In this document: piece by piece, positions 39,412 through 48,601 of the stretch
Numbering within the stretch: position 1 is the stretch's first letter
Layout: each line of letters starts with the position of its first letter
Program-made: the position numbers and the translations under genes
Assembly (NCBI RefSeq): GCF_027257195.1
Contig: NZ_JAPDFS010000002.1
Span: 646,760-700,999, forward strand
Direction: 5' to 3'
DNA from: Halorubrum sp. F4
GTDB taxonomy: Archaea; Halobacteriota; Halobacteria; Halobacteriales; Haloferacaceae
DNA: 54,240 nucleotides
Notes under the pieces: model-generated
Told to the model about the DNA's origin: nothing
The model's input: the letters and a program-made list of their open reading frames with translations, nothing else
Databases searched by the model: none

Positions 39412-42342
39412 ATGTCGGAATCGTCGGGTATGGAGGCGTTCACGCACCTCGGAAGCGACGTTCGGGAGGCGCTCTCGGAGCGGGGCTTCTCGACGCCGAC
39501 GGAGCCGCAGCGGAAGGCGATCCCGCCGCTTTCCGCGGGACGGAACGCCCTCGTGTTGGCTCCCACGGGCACCGGAAAGACCGAGACCGCGATGCTGCCC
39601 GTCCTCGACGCGATCCATCGCGCCCGCGACGCCCCCGGCGAGGAGCCGCGCGAGGGGATCTCGGCGCTGTACGTCACTCCGCTCCGCGCGCTCAACCGCG
39701 ACATGATGGACCGACTGGAGTGGTGGGGCGGCCGGCTGAACGTCGAGGTCGCGGTGCGTCACGGCGACACGACGCGGTACGAGCGGTCGAAACAGGCCGA
39801 CGACCCGCCGGACGTGCTGATCACGACGCCCGAAACGCTCCAGGCGATCCTGACCGGATCGAAGATGCGGATCGCCCTGGAGGACGTCGCCCACGTCGTG
39901 GTCGACGAGGTCCACGAGCTGGCGTCGGCCAAACGCGGCGCCCAGCTCACCGTCGGGCTCGAACGGCTCCGACGCGTCGCCGGCCCGTTCCAGCGGATCG
40001 GGTTGAGCGCGACCGTCGGGTCGCCCGAGGAGGTCGGGCGGTTCCTCGTCGGTTGCGGCCGTCGGGACCCGGACCGAGAGGGCGACCGCGAGTTCGAGAC
40101 GGTCGAGGTCGCGGCCGGGACGCGAACCGACGTGCGGGTGCTCGATCCCGAGATCACGGAGGCGGACTCGCGGCTGGCCGGCGAGCTCGCGACCGACGAG
40201 ACGACCGCGAGCCACGTCAGGACGATCCGCGAGATCGTCGCCGACCACGAGTCGACGCTGATCTTCGTCAACACGCGACAGACCGCGGAGGCGCTCGGGT
40301 CGCGGTTCAAGACGCTCGCGGCGGACGACCGGGACGGCGACCCCGCGGGCGACCCGGACGAGGGGGCGGCGACGATCGAGGTCCACCACGGCTCGCTCTC
40401 GAAGGAGGTCCGCGTCGACGTCGAGGACCGGTTCAAGGCGGGCGAGGTCGACGGGCTCGTCTGTACGTCCTCGATGGAGCTCGGCATCGACGTGGGCCGC
40501 GTCGACCACGTGGTCCAGTACGGGAGCCCCCGCGAGGTCGCCCGGCTGCTCCAGCGGATCGGGCGGGCGGGCCACCGGCGGGACCTGGTCTCCGAGGGGA
40601 CCGTGGTGACGCAGGGGGGCGACGACACGCTGGAGGCGATGGCGATCGCCCGGCGGGCCGGCGAGGGCCTCGTCGAACCCGCGAACATCCATCACGGCAG
40701 CCTCGATACGGTCGCCAACCAGGTTGTCGGCGTGGTGATGGACGAGGGCGAGGTCCACGCCAGAGCGGTCTACGAGACGGTCACGAACGCGTACCCCTTC
40801 CGGGGGCTCTCGGAGCCGACGTTTCAGGAGATCGTCCGCGAGCTCGACGGGAACCGTTTACTGTGGCTCGACGAGGAAACCGACACCCTCGAGAAGTCCG
40901 GCGGCACCTGGCAGTACTTCTACGCGAACCTCTCGATGATCCCCGACGAGTCCACCTACGAGGTGTACGACATGTCCTCCCGGCGGGGGATCGGGACCCT
41001 CGACGAGCGGTTCGTCGTGAACTTCGCCGGGCCGGGCGAGACGTTCGTCCAGCGCGGCGAGATGTGGCGGATCACGGAGGTCGACGAGGAGGAGGAGCGC
41101 GTCGAGGTCACCCCGATCGCCGACCCCGCCGGGGAGGTGCCCTCGTGGACCGGCCGGGAGATCCCCGTGCCGAAGCCGGTCGCCGAGGAGGTCGGCCGGA
41201 TCCGCGGGGAGGTCGCGAGCGCGCTCGAGGCCGGGTCGACGCCGGCGGCGGTCGCGGGCGATCTGGCCGGACGATACCCGACGGACGAACGGACCGTCGG
41301 GGAGGCGATCGGGACGATCGCGGACCACGTCGACGCGGGCCATCCCGTACCGACCGACGAGCGGATCGCCATCGAGGGAAGCGCGCGAACCGTCGCGGTC
41401 AACGCGACGTTCGGCCACGAGGTCAACGAGACGCTCGCGCGTCTGCTCGCCGCGCTCGTCGGGCAGCGCGCGGGGTCGTCGGTCGGGATGGACGTCGACC
41501 CCTACCGGGTCGAGTTCGAGGTGCCGAGCGGGGTCGGCCCCGGGACGTTCCGGGAGGTCCTCGAGACGACCGATCCGGCGGGCCTGGAGGCGTACCTCGA
41601 GATCGCCGTGAAGAACTCCGAGGCGCTGAAGTTCACGCTCGCGCAGGTCGCCGCGAAGTTCGGGTCGGTCAAACGCTACCGGGAGGGTCGCGGGAAGTTC
41701 GGCGGCGACCGCCTGCTCGCGGCCCTGGAGGGAACGCCCGTCTACGACGAGGCGCTTCGAGAGGTGTTCCACGCCGACCTCGCGGTCGCGGAGACGGCCG
41801 ACGTTCTCGAGGGGGTCCGGTCCGGACGCATCGGCCTCGAGACCGCCCGCGAACGAACACCGATCGGCACCGCCGGCCGGTCGGCCGGCACGGAGTTCCT
41901 CGTGCCGGAGAACGCCGACGCCGACGTGATCGAGACGGTCCGCGAACGGATCCGGAACGACCGGGTGCGGCTGTTCTGTCTCCACTGTACGGACTGGGAG
42001 CGGACCACCAAGGTCAGGAGGGTCGGGGAGCGACCGGAGTGCCCCGAGTGCGGATCGACGCGGATCGCGTCGTTGAACCCCTGGGACGAGGAGACCGTCG
42101 CGGCCGTCCGCGCGACCGACAAGGACGACGAGGAGGAGCGTCGCACCGAACGGGCACATCGGGCGGCGAGTCTGGTCCAGACCCACGGGAAGCGTGCGGT
42201 GATCGCGATGGCCGCGCGCGGCGTCGGCCCGCACAACGCCGCCAGGATCATCAACCGCCTCCGGGAGGACGAGGACGAGTTCTATCGGGACGTGTTGCGG
42301 CAGGAGCGCGAGTATGCGCGGACGCAATCGTTTTGGGATTGA
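39412..42342 (+). CDS. Lhr-like ATP-dependent helicase
   Basis: A 976-residue superfamily-2 DNA/RNA helicase. Q-motif region T-P-T-E-P-Q, Walker A A-P-T-G-T-G-K-T near 50-58, D-E-V-H near 165 and S-A-T-V-G-S in the first RecA domain; G-R-A-G-H-R-R in the second. The winged-helix and Lhr-specific regions follow. A zinc ribbon with C-x2-C near 856-859 and C-P-E-C near 877-880 lies close to the C terminus, followed by a helix-hairpin-like tail. Archaeal Lhr enzymes unwind forked DNA or DNA-RNA hybrids in repair. ATG 39412 is preferred to GTG 39409, and a TATA-like CTTAAT at 39382-39387 lies about 28 bases upstream. Confidence 0.88.
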   Translation: MSESSGMEAFTHLGSDVREALSERGFSTPTEPQRKAIPPLSAGRNALVLAPTGTGKTETAMLPVLDAIHRARDAPGEEPREGISALYVTPLRALNRDMMDRLEWWGGRLNVEVAVRHGDTTRYERSKQADDPPDVLITTPETLQAILTGSKMRIALEDVAHVVVDEVHELASAKRGAQLTVGLERLRRVAGPFQRIGLSATVGSPEEVGRFLVGCGRRDPDREGDREFETVEVAAGTRTDVRVLDPEITEADSRLAGELATDETTASHVRTIREIVADHESTLIFVNTRQTAEALGSRFKTLAADDRDGDPAGDPDEGAATIEVHHGSLSKEVRVDVEDRFKAGEVDGLVCTSSMELGIDVGRVDHVVQYGSPREVARLLQRIGRAGHRRDLVSEGTVVTQGGDDTLEAMAIARRAGEGLVEPANIHHGSLDTVANQVVGVVMDEGEVHARAVYETVTNAYPFRGLSEPTFQEIVRELDGNRLLWLDEETDTLEKSGGTWQYFYANLSMIPDESTYEVYDMSSRRGIGTLDERFVVNFAGPGETFVQRGEMWRITEVDEEEERVEVTPIADPAGEVPSWTGREIPVPKPVAEEVGRIRGEVASALEAGSTPAAVAGDLAGRYPTDERTVGEAIGTIADHVDAGHPVPTDERIAIEGSARTVAVNATFGHEVNETLARLLAALVGQRAGSSVGMDVDPYRVEFEVPSGVGPGTFREVLETTDPAGLEAYLEIAVKNSEALKFTLAQVAAKFGSVKRYREGRGKFGGDRLLAALEGTPVYDEALREVFHADLAVAETADVLEGVRSGRIGLETARERTPIGTAGRSAGTEFLVPENADADVIETVRERIRNDRVRLFCLHCTDWERTTKVRRVGERPECPECGSTRIASLNPWDEETVAAVRATDKDDEEERRTERAHRAASLVQTHGKRAVIAMAARGVGPHNAARIINRLREDEDEFYRDVLRQEREYARTQSFWD

Positions 42343-42673
42343 CCGGAACGGGGGATCGTGGGATTGACCAGGGCGTGGGATCGACGAGAGAAATAATCAC
42401 CTCTCCGATACGTTCGTGACCGGCCGGATCGGTCGCGCGTTTCGCCCGGGACCCCTCCGCAAACGAATCACGACGACGATCGAACGCGGGCGTCGGATTC
42501 GCGATCATAGATCAGTAACGACCATGATGGAAAGAAAATCGGCAGTAATACGTTATTGAGACGGATATACGCACAGATCATTACTGTCCTCCTTCATGAT
42601 CCGGTAATAGACGACTGGCGGAGTGGATGAACCACATATTTATATACTTCCTTGTGAAACGATGGGTTGATCC
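42343..42673 (+). promoter_or_regulatory. Regulatory region and promoter of the second ABC operon
   Basis: About 330 bases with no gene. A strong TATA element TTTATATA at 42639-42646 lies 28-35 bases before ATG 42674, fitting a leaderless start. Upstream, CAGTAA occurs at 42513-42518 and 42543-42548, and its inverse TTACTG at 42581-42586. CAGTAAT/ATTACTG form a 7-base inverted pair, 30 bases apart. These may be operators. Confidence 0.5.
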
Positions 42674-44389
42674 ATGGTTAGGTCAGAAGCGGACATGAAA
42701 CGGCGCGACTTCCTGAAAGCGACTACCGCCGGCGGAACGGTCGGCATCACGGCCCTCGCCGGGTGTTCCGGCGGCGGTGGCGGTGGCGGCGACGACGGAT
42801 CCGGCGACGACGGATCCGGCGACGACGGGTCCAGCGGCGACGACGACGGGTCCAGCGGCGGCGACAGCAACCTCCCGACGTACACCTACGTCAACAACGC
42901 GCAGAGCTACAACCCGCCGCGACACGACGCGATCAACCTCATCGCGAGCCAGTTCGACGACGAGCTCGGCCTCGACATGGAGGTCGACGTGCTCGAGTGG
43001 GGGACGCTCTTCAGTCGGGTCTCCGAGGAGTACGACTACAGCTTCGCGACGTGGCACACGTTCTTCGTGACGGAGCCGGTCACCGAGCTGAACAACCTAC
43101 TCAACTCCGACAACACGGACCCGGGCCAGGGGAACTACTCCGGCTACGAGAACGAGGACCTCGACGGGATGATGGCCGACTACTTGGGCGAGCCGGACGA
43201 CGACACCCGGATCGACCTGGCACACGACATCCAGCGGACGATCGTGGACGACGTGCCGATGATGCCGATCACCCACATGCCCATGCTCGGCGTCTACAAC
43301 AACAACCAGGTCGACAACCTGGAGGCGGACCTCGCGAACGGGTTCAACTCCTACTGGACGATGGTCAACCTGGAGATGCAGGGCGGCGAGACCGTCCTGA
43401 AGGGGTACTGGCCGGAGACGCTCTCGACGATGAACGTGCTCGGTCACAACGGCGAGAACAAGCACGTCTACCAGTTCAACATGATGTACGACTATCTGGT
43501 CCAGCTCGACAACAACGCCGAGGTGGCTACGGACGTCAGCCTCGCGACGGACTTCGAGCGCGTCGACGAGACCACGATGGAGTACACCATCCGGACGGAC
43601 CACTCGTGGCACGACGGCGAGGACGTCACCGCCGAGGACGTCGCCTTCTCGTACAACTACATCATCGACAACGAGGTGCCGTACTACTCGCCCCAGACGC
43701 GGTTCCTCGAGGGAGCCGAGGTCGTCGACGAGGAGACGGTCCGGATCAACATGTCCGAGACGTACGGGCCCTTCAATCTCGGTATCGCGAGCATCATCCC
43801 GATCATCCCCGAGCACAAGTGGGCCGACCGCGACAACCCGAGCCAACAGAACATCGAGGAACCCGTCGGCAGCGGTCCGATGATGTTCGACTACTGGGAG
43901 CAGGGCAGCGAGTTCGGCATGACTCGGTTCGACGACCACTTCGCTCCCGTCGACTTCGAGCGCCGGTTCTGGCGCGTCATTCCCGAGGCGTCGACGGTGT
44001 GGTCGAACCTCCTCAGCGGCGACCTCAACTACGAGCCGTTCGGTCGGCTCGACCGCCAGCTCAACGAGAACCAGGACGAGGACAACATCAGCGTCAACTC
44101 CGAGCTCGCCCCGACGTTCTGGCACTTCACCGCGAACGAGCGAGAGGAGGGACTCGACGATCCCGTTCTCCGGCGGGCGCTGTACGAGTCCATCCCGCGG
44201 ACGCCGATCGTCGACCAGATCCTGTTCGGCTTCCCGGAGAAGGGCTTCAACATCATGTCGCCCGCGTTCGGTCCGCTCCACACGGAGGACGTGACGGAGT
44301 ACGAAGAGAGCGTCGAAGCGGCGCGTAGCCGCCTCGAGGAGGCTGGCTACAGCTACACCGACGCCGGCGCGCTCCAGGCACCCGAATAA
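42674..44389 (+). CDS. ABC transporter substrate-binding lipoprotein, SBP_bac_5 family, circularly permuted
   Basis: A 571-residue exported binding protein. The Tat motif K-R-R-D-F-L-K at 9-15 and lipobox L-A-G-C (Cys31) precede a G/D/S repeat linker (32-65). Residues about 67-225 resemble the normal C-terminal part of SBP_bac_5 proteins: D-A-I-N-L-I-A-S-Q, V-L-E-W-G-T-L-F-S-R-V at 106-116, N-Y-S-G-Y-E-N-E-D-L-D at 154-164, V-P-M-M-P near 194. The usual N-terminal half starts near 238 (W-P-E-T-L-S-T-M-N-V). The protein ends with R-L-E-E-A-G-Y, the helix that normally precedes the C-terminal segment. The order is swapped as in the protein at 4202. ATG 42674 is favoured by the TATA distance; ATG 42695 is an alternative. 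Ligand unknown. Confidence 0.88.
   Translation: MVRSEADMKRRDFLKATTAGGTVGITALAGCSGGGGGGGDDGSGDDGSGDDGSSGDDDGSSGGDSNLPTYTYVNNAQSYNPPRHDAINLIASQFDDELGLDMEVDVLEWGTLFSRVSEEYDYSFATWHTFFVTEPVTELNNLLNSDNTDPGQGNYSGYENEDLDGMMADYLGEPDDDTRIDLAHDIQRTIVDDVPMMPITHMPMLGVYNNNQVDNLEADLANGFNSYWTMVNLEMQGGETVLKGYWPETLSTMNVLGHNGENKHVYQFNMMYDYLVQLDNNAEVATDVSLATDFERVDETTMEYTIRTDHSWHDGEDVTAEDVAFSYNYIIDNEVPYYSPQTRFLEGAEVVDEETVRINMSETYGPFNLGIASIIPIIPEHKWADRDNPSQQNIEEPVGSGPMMFDYWEQGSEFGMTRFDDHFAPVDFERRFWRVIPEASTVWSNLLSGDLNYEPFGRLDRQLNENQDEDNISVNSELAPTFWHFTANEREEGLDDPVLRRALYESIPRTPIVDQILFGFPEKGFNIMSPAFGPLHTEDVTEYEESVEAARSRLEEAGYSYTDAGALQAPE
42791..42850 (+). repeat. 15-base tandem repeats in the lipoprotein linker
   Basis: GACGACGGATCCGGC repeats at 42791 and 42806, then degenerates to GACGACGGGTCCAGC at 42821 and a further longer unit. 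It encodes the G-D-D-G-S linker and is likely to vary in length by slippage. Confidence 0.7.
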
Positions 44390-44425
44390 AACGCGAACGG
44401 GTGTATCACCCACCCTGCGGCGCAA

Positions 44426-44434
44426 TATTTAAAA
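44426..44434 (+). promoter_or_regulatory. Internal TATA element before the permease genes
   Basis: TATTTAAAA lies 31-39 bases before ATG 44465, in the 75-base gap after the binding-protein gene. A GGGTG-TAT-CACCC hairpin (44399-44411) just precedes it. Together these could separate high expression of the binding protein from the membrane components. Confidence 0.5.
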
Positions 44435-44464
44435 CAACCACAAGGATATTAGTGACTAAGTAAC

Positions 44465-45448
44465 ATGGGAAAAGCTAGCTTCGTTGTCAGACGCACGCTC
44501 CAACTCGTCGTGACGTTGTGGGCGGTCGGAACGGTGTTGTTCGGGCTGTTCAGGCTCATGCCCGGCGACCCGACGTCGTACGTCGTCTCCTCACAGATGA
44601 CACAGGAGGCCCGCCAACAGCTCATCGAGAGCTACGGCCTCAACGACGCGTTACACGTCCAGTACATCCGGTTCCTCGAGAACCTCGTCGTGTTGAACTT
44701 CGGCCAGTCGTTCCACTCGAACCAACCCGTCACCGACATCATCGCGACGTACATGCCGAACACGCTCGTGTTGATGTTGACGGCGTTCATCGTCGCGTAC
44801 GCCCTCGGCATCACGCTCGGCGTGTTGTCGGGGTGGTACCGCGGGTCCCGGTTCGAGCGGAGCACGGTCATCACCGCGTTGACCGCCCGGAGCGTGCCGA
44901 CCTTCTACGTCGGGCTCATCGTTCTGTGGATCTTCGGCGCCGAACTGGGCGTCATCCCGATGAGCGGGATGACCAGTTTGGGGACGGGGGGACAGAACAC
45001 GGGATTCCTCGATATGGTCTTTACCCTTGACTTCCTCCGTCACCTCATCGCACCGGCGGCCGTTCTGGGGTTCTACTACATGGGATACCCACTGCTGATC
45101 ATGCGGACCAGCATGCTCGAGGTCCTCTCCGAGGACTTCATCGACGTCTGCCGCGCCAAGGGGCTCAAGGAGCGGACGATCATGTTCAAACACGCCGCTC
45201 GCAACGCGCTCTTGCCGATCATCACGGCGGCCGCGATCGCCCTCGGTTACGCCGTGGGCGGGAGCGTCCTCATCGAGACGGTGTTCGCGTGGCCGGGTAT
45301 CGGCCGGGAGATGGTCCGTGCGGTCCTTCGGCGTGACTTCCCGGTCGCGCAAGGCACGTTCATCGTGCTCGCGTCGACCATCATCTTCCTGAACTTCGTG
45401 GCCGACCTCGCGTACGGCTACCTCGATCCCCGGGTGACTTACGACTAG
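44465..45448 (+). CDS. ABC transporter permease, DppB/OppB type
   Basis: A 327-residue permease with an N-terminal helix followed by R-L-M-P-G-D-P-T, the DppB hallmark, then five membrane helices. The EAA loop (V-C-R-A-K-G-L, then H-A-A-R-N-A-L) is at about 220-242. E-T-V-F-A-W-P-G-I-G-R-E-M near 275 and the Y-L-D-P-R-V-T-Y end are family features. It partners with the downstream DppC-like subunit, which begins 4 bases after its stop. Expression may start from the internal TATA box. Confidence 0.93.
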   Translation: MGKASFVVRRTLQLVVTLWAVGTVLFGLFRLMPGDPTSYVVSSQMTQEARQQLIESYGLNDALHVQYIRFLENLVVLNFGQSFHSNQPVTDIIATYMPNTLVLMLTAFIVAYALGITLGVLSGWYRGSRFERSTVITALTARSVPTFYVGLIVLWIFGAELGVIPMSGMTSLGTGGQNTGFLDMVFTLDFLRHLIAPAAVLGFYYMGYPLLIMRTSMLEVLSEDFIDVCRAKGLKERTIMFKHAARNALLPIITAAAIALGYAVGGSVLIETVFAWPGIGREMVRAVLRRDFPVAQGTFIVLASTIIFLNFVADLAYGYLDPRVTYD

Positions 45449-45452
45449 ACCA

Positions 45453-46433
45453 ATGGCCCAAGAAGAACAATCAACGCGGTCGATATACACCGATCTCGAC
45501 GACGCCAGCACCGACGAGGAGATCAACAAGTGGGAGCGGACGTTCCGTCTCTGGCGGGAGACGCTGAAGGAACACTGGGGCATGCTGACCGACGAGCTGT
45601 CGGTCAAGCTCTCGATGCTCACCGTTGCGGGATTCATGATCATCGCGATCTTCGCGCCGTTCATCGCGACCCACCAGCCACTCCAGCGCCAGTTCCAGGG
45701 CGACGCCGGGATCATACAGGACAAGTGGGCGGAACCCTCACTGCTCGGCGGGGACACCGAGTATCTCCTCGGAACGACCGCGGAGGGGTTCGACATCTTC
45801 AGCCAGCTCGTGTACGGCACGCGCGCCGCGCTGTTGGTCGGGCTCATCGCCGCGTTCTTCACCGCGGGTATCGGGACGCTCGTCGGGCTCGTCGCGGGCT
45901 ACTACGGCGGGAAGGTCGACGACGCGCTGATGCGTATCGTCGACTTCCTGTACGGGATGCCGCTTCTGCCGACGGTCATCGTCCTCGTCGCGGTGCTCGG
46001 ACCCGACCTCTGGAACATCATCCTCGCGTTGATCATTCTCCAGTGGCGCTCGACCGCCCGCGTCATCCGCTCGCAGTCGCTGTCGCTCCGTGAACGACCG
46101 TTCGTGAAGGCCGCGGAGGTCGCCGGGGCGGGCGATTGGCACATCATCAGCAGACACCTCGCGCCCAACGTGCTCCCGATGACGTTCCTCTACGGTTCGT
46201 TCGGGATCGCGTGGGCCATCCTCGCCGAGGCGGGCATCTCGTTCATCGGTCTCGGCGACCCCAACACGGTCTCGTGGGGAACGATGCTGCAGGCCTCCCG
46301 GGCGTACTCGGCGCTCTCGTTCGGCGCCTGGTGGTGGTTCGTGCCGCCGGGAATCTGTATCGGCCTGCTCGTCATCAGCGGCTTCCTCATCGGCCGTGGC
46401 TACGAAGAGATCACTAACCCCAAGATACAATGA
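45453..46433 (+). CDS. ABC transporter permease, DppC/OppC type
   Basis: A 326-residue permease. A charged N-terminal tail of about 45 residues precedes the first helix. L-L-G-T-T-A-E-G-F-D near 105 corresponds to the DppC G-T-D-x-x-G-R-D motif but has A-E-G-F in place of the usual residues. The EAA loop (A-A-E-V-A-G-A, then H-L-A-P-N-V-L-P) is at about 215-238, and W-G-T-M-L follows. It overlaps the next ATPase gene by 4 bases (ATGA). Confidence 0.92.
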   Translation: MAQEEQSTRSIYTDLDDASTDEEINKWERTFRLWRETLKEHWGMLTDELSVKLSMLTVAGFMIIAIFAPFIATHQPLQRQFQGDAGIIQDKWAEPSLLGGDTEYLLGTTAEGFDIFSQLVYGTRAALLVGLIAAFFTAGIGTLVGLVAGYYGGKVDDALMRIVDFLYGMPLLPTVIVLVAVLGPDLWNIILALIILQWRSTARVIRSQSLSLRERPFVKAAEVAGAGDWHIISRHLAPNVLPMTFLYGSFGIAWAILAEAGISFIGLGDPNTVSWGTMLQASRAYSALSFGAWWWFVPPGICIGLLVISGFLIGRGYEEITNPKIQ

Positions 46434-47470
46434 GTCAACTGGAAGTCGAAGACCTCGAAGTCTACTACGAAACGGAAGAAGGGCCGGCACAGGCGGTCGA
46501 CGGCGTCTCCTTCGAAGTCGAAGAGGGCGAGAACATCGGCATCGTCGGCGAGTCCGGCTGTGGGAAGACCACGCTCGCGAAGGCGATCATCGGGATCCTT
46601 CCCGACGCCGGCTACATCAACAACGGGAGCATCAACTTCAAGGGCGACGACCTGACGGAGATGACCAACGCCCAACGGCGTCGCCTCAAGTGGGAGGAGA
46701 TCTCCATGATCGCCCAGTCGGCGATGAACTCGCTGGACCCGGTGTACACCATCCGGGAGCAGATCGTCGAAGCCATCGAGACGCATCGTCCCGGGACCGG
46801 TCGCGTCGAGTCCACCGAGATCGTGACCCAGATGTTCGAACTCGTCGGACTCGATCCGGAGCGCGCCGACGACTACCCACACCAGTTCTCCGGCGGGATG
46901 CGTCAACGGGCCATGATCGCGATGGCGCTCGCGCTCGAGCCGTCGCTGATGCTGGCCGACGAGCCGACCACGGCGCTCGACGTGATCATGCAGGACCAGA
47001 TCCTCAAGCGGATGAGCTCGATCCAGGAGGAGATCAACTCCTCGATGCTCGTGATCACCCACGACGTGAGCGTCGTGGCCGAGACCTGCGACCGCGTCAT
47101 CGTGATGTACGCGGGGAAGATCGCGGAGGAAGGTCCCGTCGATGAGATCTTCAACCAGCCGTATCACCCGTACACGATCGGATTGAAGCGTGCGTTCCCG
47201 AACATCAGGAAGAGCAGCCAGGACCTGCTCTCGATCTCGGGATACCCGCCCGAACTCATCGATCCGCCACAGGGGTGTCGGTTCGCCGAGCGATGTCCGA
47301 TGGCGACCGACAGGTGCCGCGAGGAGGAGCCGGAGGCGCACTACGAGAACGGGCTCCGCTCGTACTGCCACTACGCCGACGAGATCGACACCGAGCTCCG
47401 GCCGTACGCCGACGATCCGGGGACGTGGGATCAAGCGGCCGCCGCGACCGACGGAGGTGTCGAGGAATGA
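46430..47470 (+). CDS. ABC transporter ATP-binding protein, DppD/OppD type
   Basis: A 346-residue ATPase with Walker [10 protein letters not shown] (about 39-47), signature F-S-G-G-M-R-Q-R, Walker [13 protein letters not shown] and H-loop T-H-D-V. The oligo_HPY C-terminal domain has G-C-R-F-A-E-R-C, D-R-C and S-Y-C with normal spacing. Q-S-A-M-N-S-L-D-P is the Q-loop region typical of OppD. Coupled to its neighbours at both ends by 4-base overlaps. Confidence 0.93.
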   Translation: MSQLEVEDLEVYYETEEGPAQAVDGVSFEVEEGENIGIVGESGCGKTTLAKAIIGILPDAGYINNGSINFKGDDLTEMTNAQRRRLKWEEISMIAQSAMNSLDPVYTIREQIVEAIETHRPGTGRVESTEIVTQMFELVGLDPERADDYPHQFSGGMRQRAMIAMALALEPSLMLADEPTTALDVIMQDQILKRMSSIQEEINSSMLVITHDVSVVAETCDRVIVMYAGKIAEEGPVDEIFNQPYHPYTIGLKRAFPNIRKSSQDLLSISGYPPELIDPPQGCRFAERCPMATDRCREEEPEAHYENGLRSYCHYADEIDTELRPYADDPGTWDQAAAATDGGVEE

Positions 47471-48561
47471 GCGGCAACGAGGTCCTCCTCGAGGTCGACG
47501 ACCTGAAGAAACACTTCAAGGTCAATCAGGGCTGGATCGCCAGCCTGGTTGAGTCCTTCGGCAGGGGCGAACCCGACTACGTCCACGCGGTCGACGGCGT
47601 CAGCTTCGAGCTTCGCGAGGGGGAGACCCTCGGGCTCGCCGGCGAATCCGGCTGCGGGAAGACGACCACCGGGATGTCGCTGGTGAAGCTTCACGACCCG
47701 ACCGCCGGCGACATCGTCTACGACGACACGCGACTCTCGGAGGCGAGCGACGCGGAGATCAAGCAGTTCCGCCAGAACGCACAGATGATCTTCCAGGACC
47801 CCTTCGAGAGCCTGAACCCACGGATGACGGTGTACGACACCGTCGCCGAGCCGCTGCGGATCCACGACATCCGCAACGAGACGGCGCGGGTCCAGCGTGC
47901 GCTGGAGTTCGCGGAGCTGCTCCCGGCCGAGCACTACTTCGATCAGTACCCCCACGAGCTGTCCGGCGGGCAGCGACAGCGGGTCGCGATCGCGCGGGCG
48001 CTCGTGCTCGATCCTGACTTCATCGTCGCGGACGAGCCGGTATCGATGCTCGACGTGAGTCTCCGTGCGGGGGTGCTCTCGCTTCTCGACCGGATGACCG
48101 ACGAGTTCGGCCTCTCGGTGGTATACATCAGTCACGACCTCTCGCTGCTCCGGCACATGTGTGACCGGCTGGCGATCATGTACATGGGCAAGATCGTCGA
48201 GAAGGGACCGACCGACCAGATCATCGAGAACCCGCAACACCCGTACACGCAGGCGCTCATCAACGCCGTTCCCGTTCCCGACCCCGCCGTGGGTCGCGAG
48301 CGGGTCGAGCTTCAGGGAGAGGTCGGCGACGTCATCGACATCCCGACCGGCTGTCGGTTCAAGAACCGGTGTTCGGAGTACATCGGCGACGTCTGTGACC
48401 AGGTCGTCCCGCCGCTGGAGGCGAAGACGGACTTCGAACAGGACGTCGCCTGTCACCTCTACGACAGCGCGGAGGGGTACGACCCCTATCAGGAGATGAC
48501 CGGGAGTCCGAGCGCGGCGGAGACGGGCGACGAGCCCGAATCCACGCCCGCGGACGACTAA
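47467..48561 (+). CDS. ABC transporter ATP-binding protein, DppF/OppF type
   Basis: A 364-residue second ATPase. Walker [10 protein letters not shown] near 61, signature L-S-G-G-Q-R-Q-R, Walker [13 protein letters not shown] and H-loop S-H-D-L are intact. The C-terminal cysteines ([14 protein letters not shown]) have the ordinary spacing, unlike the counterpart at 9394. An acidic tail (E-T-G-D-E-P-E-S-T) ends the protein. The start overlaps the upstream stop by 4 bases; longer upstream frames are out of register with the real gene. Confidence 0.93.
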   Translation: MSGNEVLLEVDDLKKHFKVNQGWIASLVESFGRGEPDYVHAVDGVSFELREGETLGLAGESGCGKTTTGMSLVKLHDPTAGDIVYDDTRLSEASDAEIKQFRQNAQMIFQDPFESLNPRMTVYDTVAEPLRIHDIRNETARVQRALEFAELLPAEHYFDQYPHELSGGQRQRVAIARALVLDPDFIVADEPVSMLDVSLRAGVLSLLDRMTDEFGLSVVYISHDLSLLRHMCDRLAIMYMGKIVEKGPTDQIIENPQHPYTQALINAVPVPDPAVGRERVELQGEVGDVIDIPTGCRFKNRCSEYIGDVCDQVVPPLEAKTDFEQDVACHLYDSAEGYDPYQEMTGSPSAAETGDEPESTPADD

Positions 48562-48601
48562 TTTCCGTTCCCCGTCGACGGCTCGTCTCCGTCGATAAGG
48601 A

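Noticed and set aside
38728..40758. Minus-strand frame of 676 codons opposite the Lhr-like helicase
   Set aside because: Antisense shadow without domain features; the helicase motifs on the plus strand decide the case.
42791..42850. Tandem repeats considered as a CRISPR-like array
   Set aside because: Units are adjacent without spacers and stay in frame, encoding the Gly/Asp/Ser linker of a lipoprotein.
44399..44411. GGGTG-TAT-CACCC hairpin considered as an intrinsic terminator
   Set aside because: The stem is only five pairs and no T-run follows; archaeal termination relies on T-tracts.
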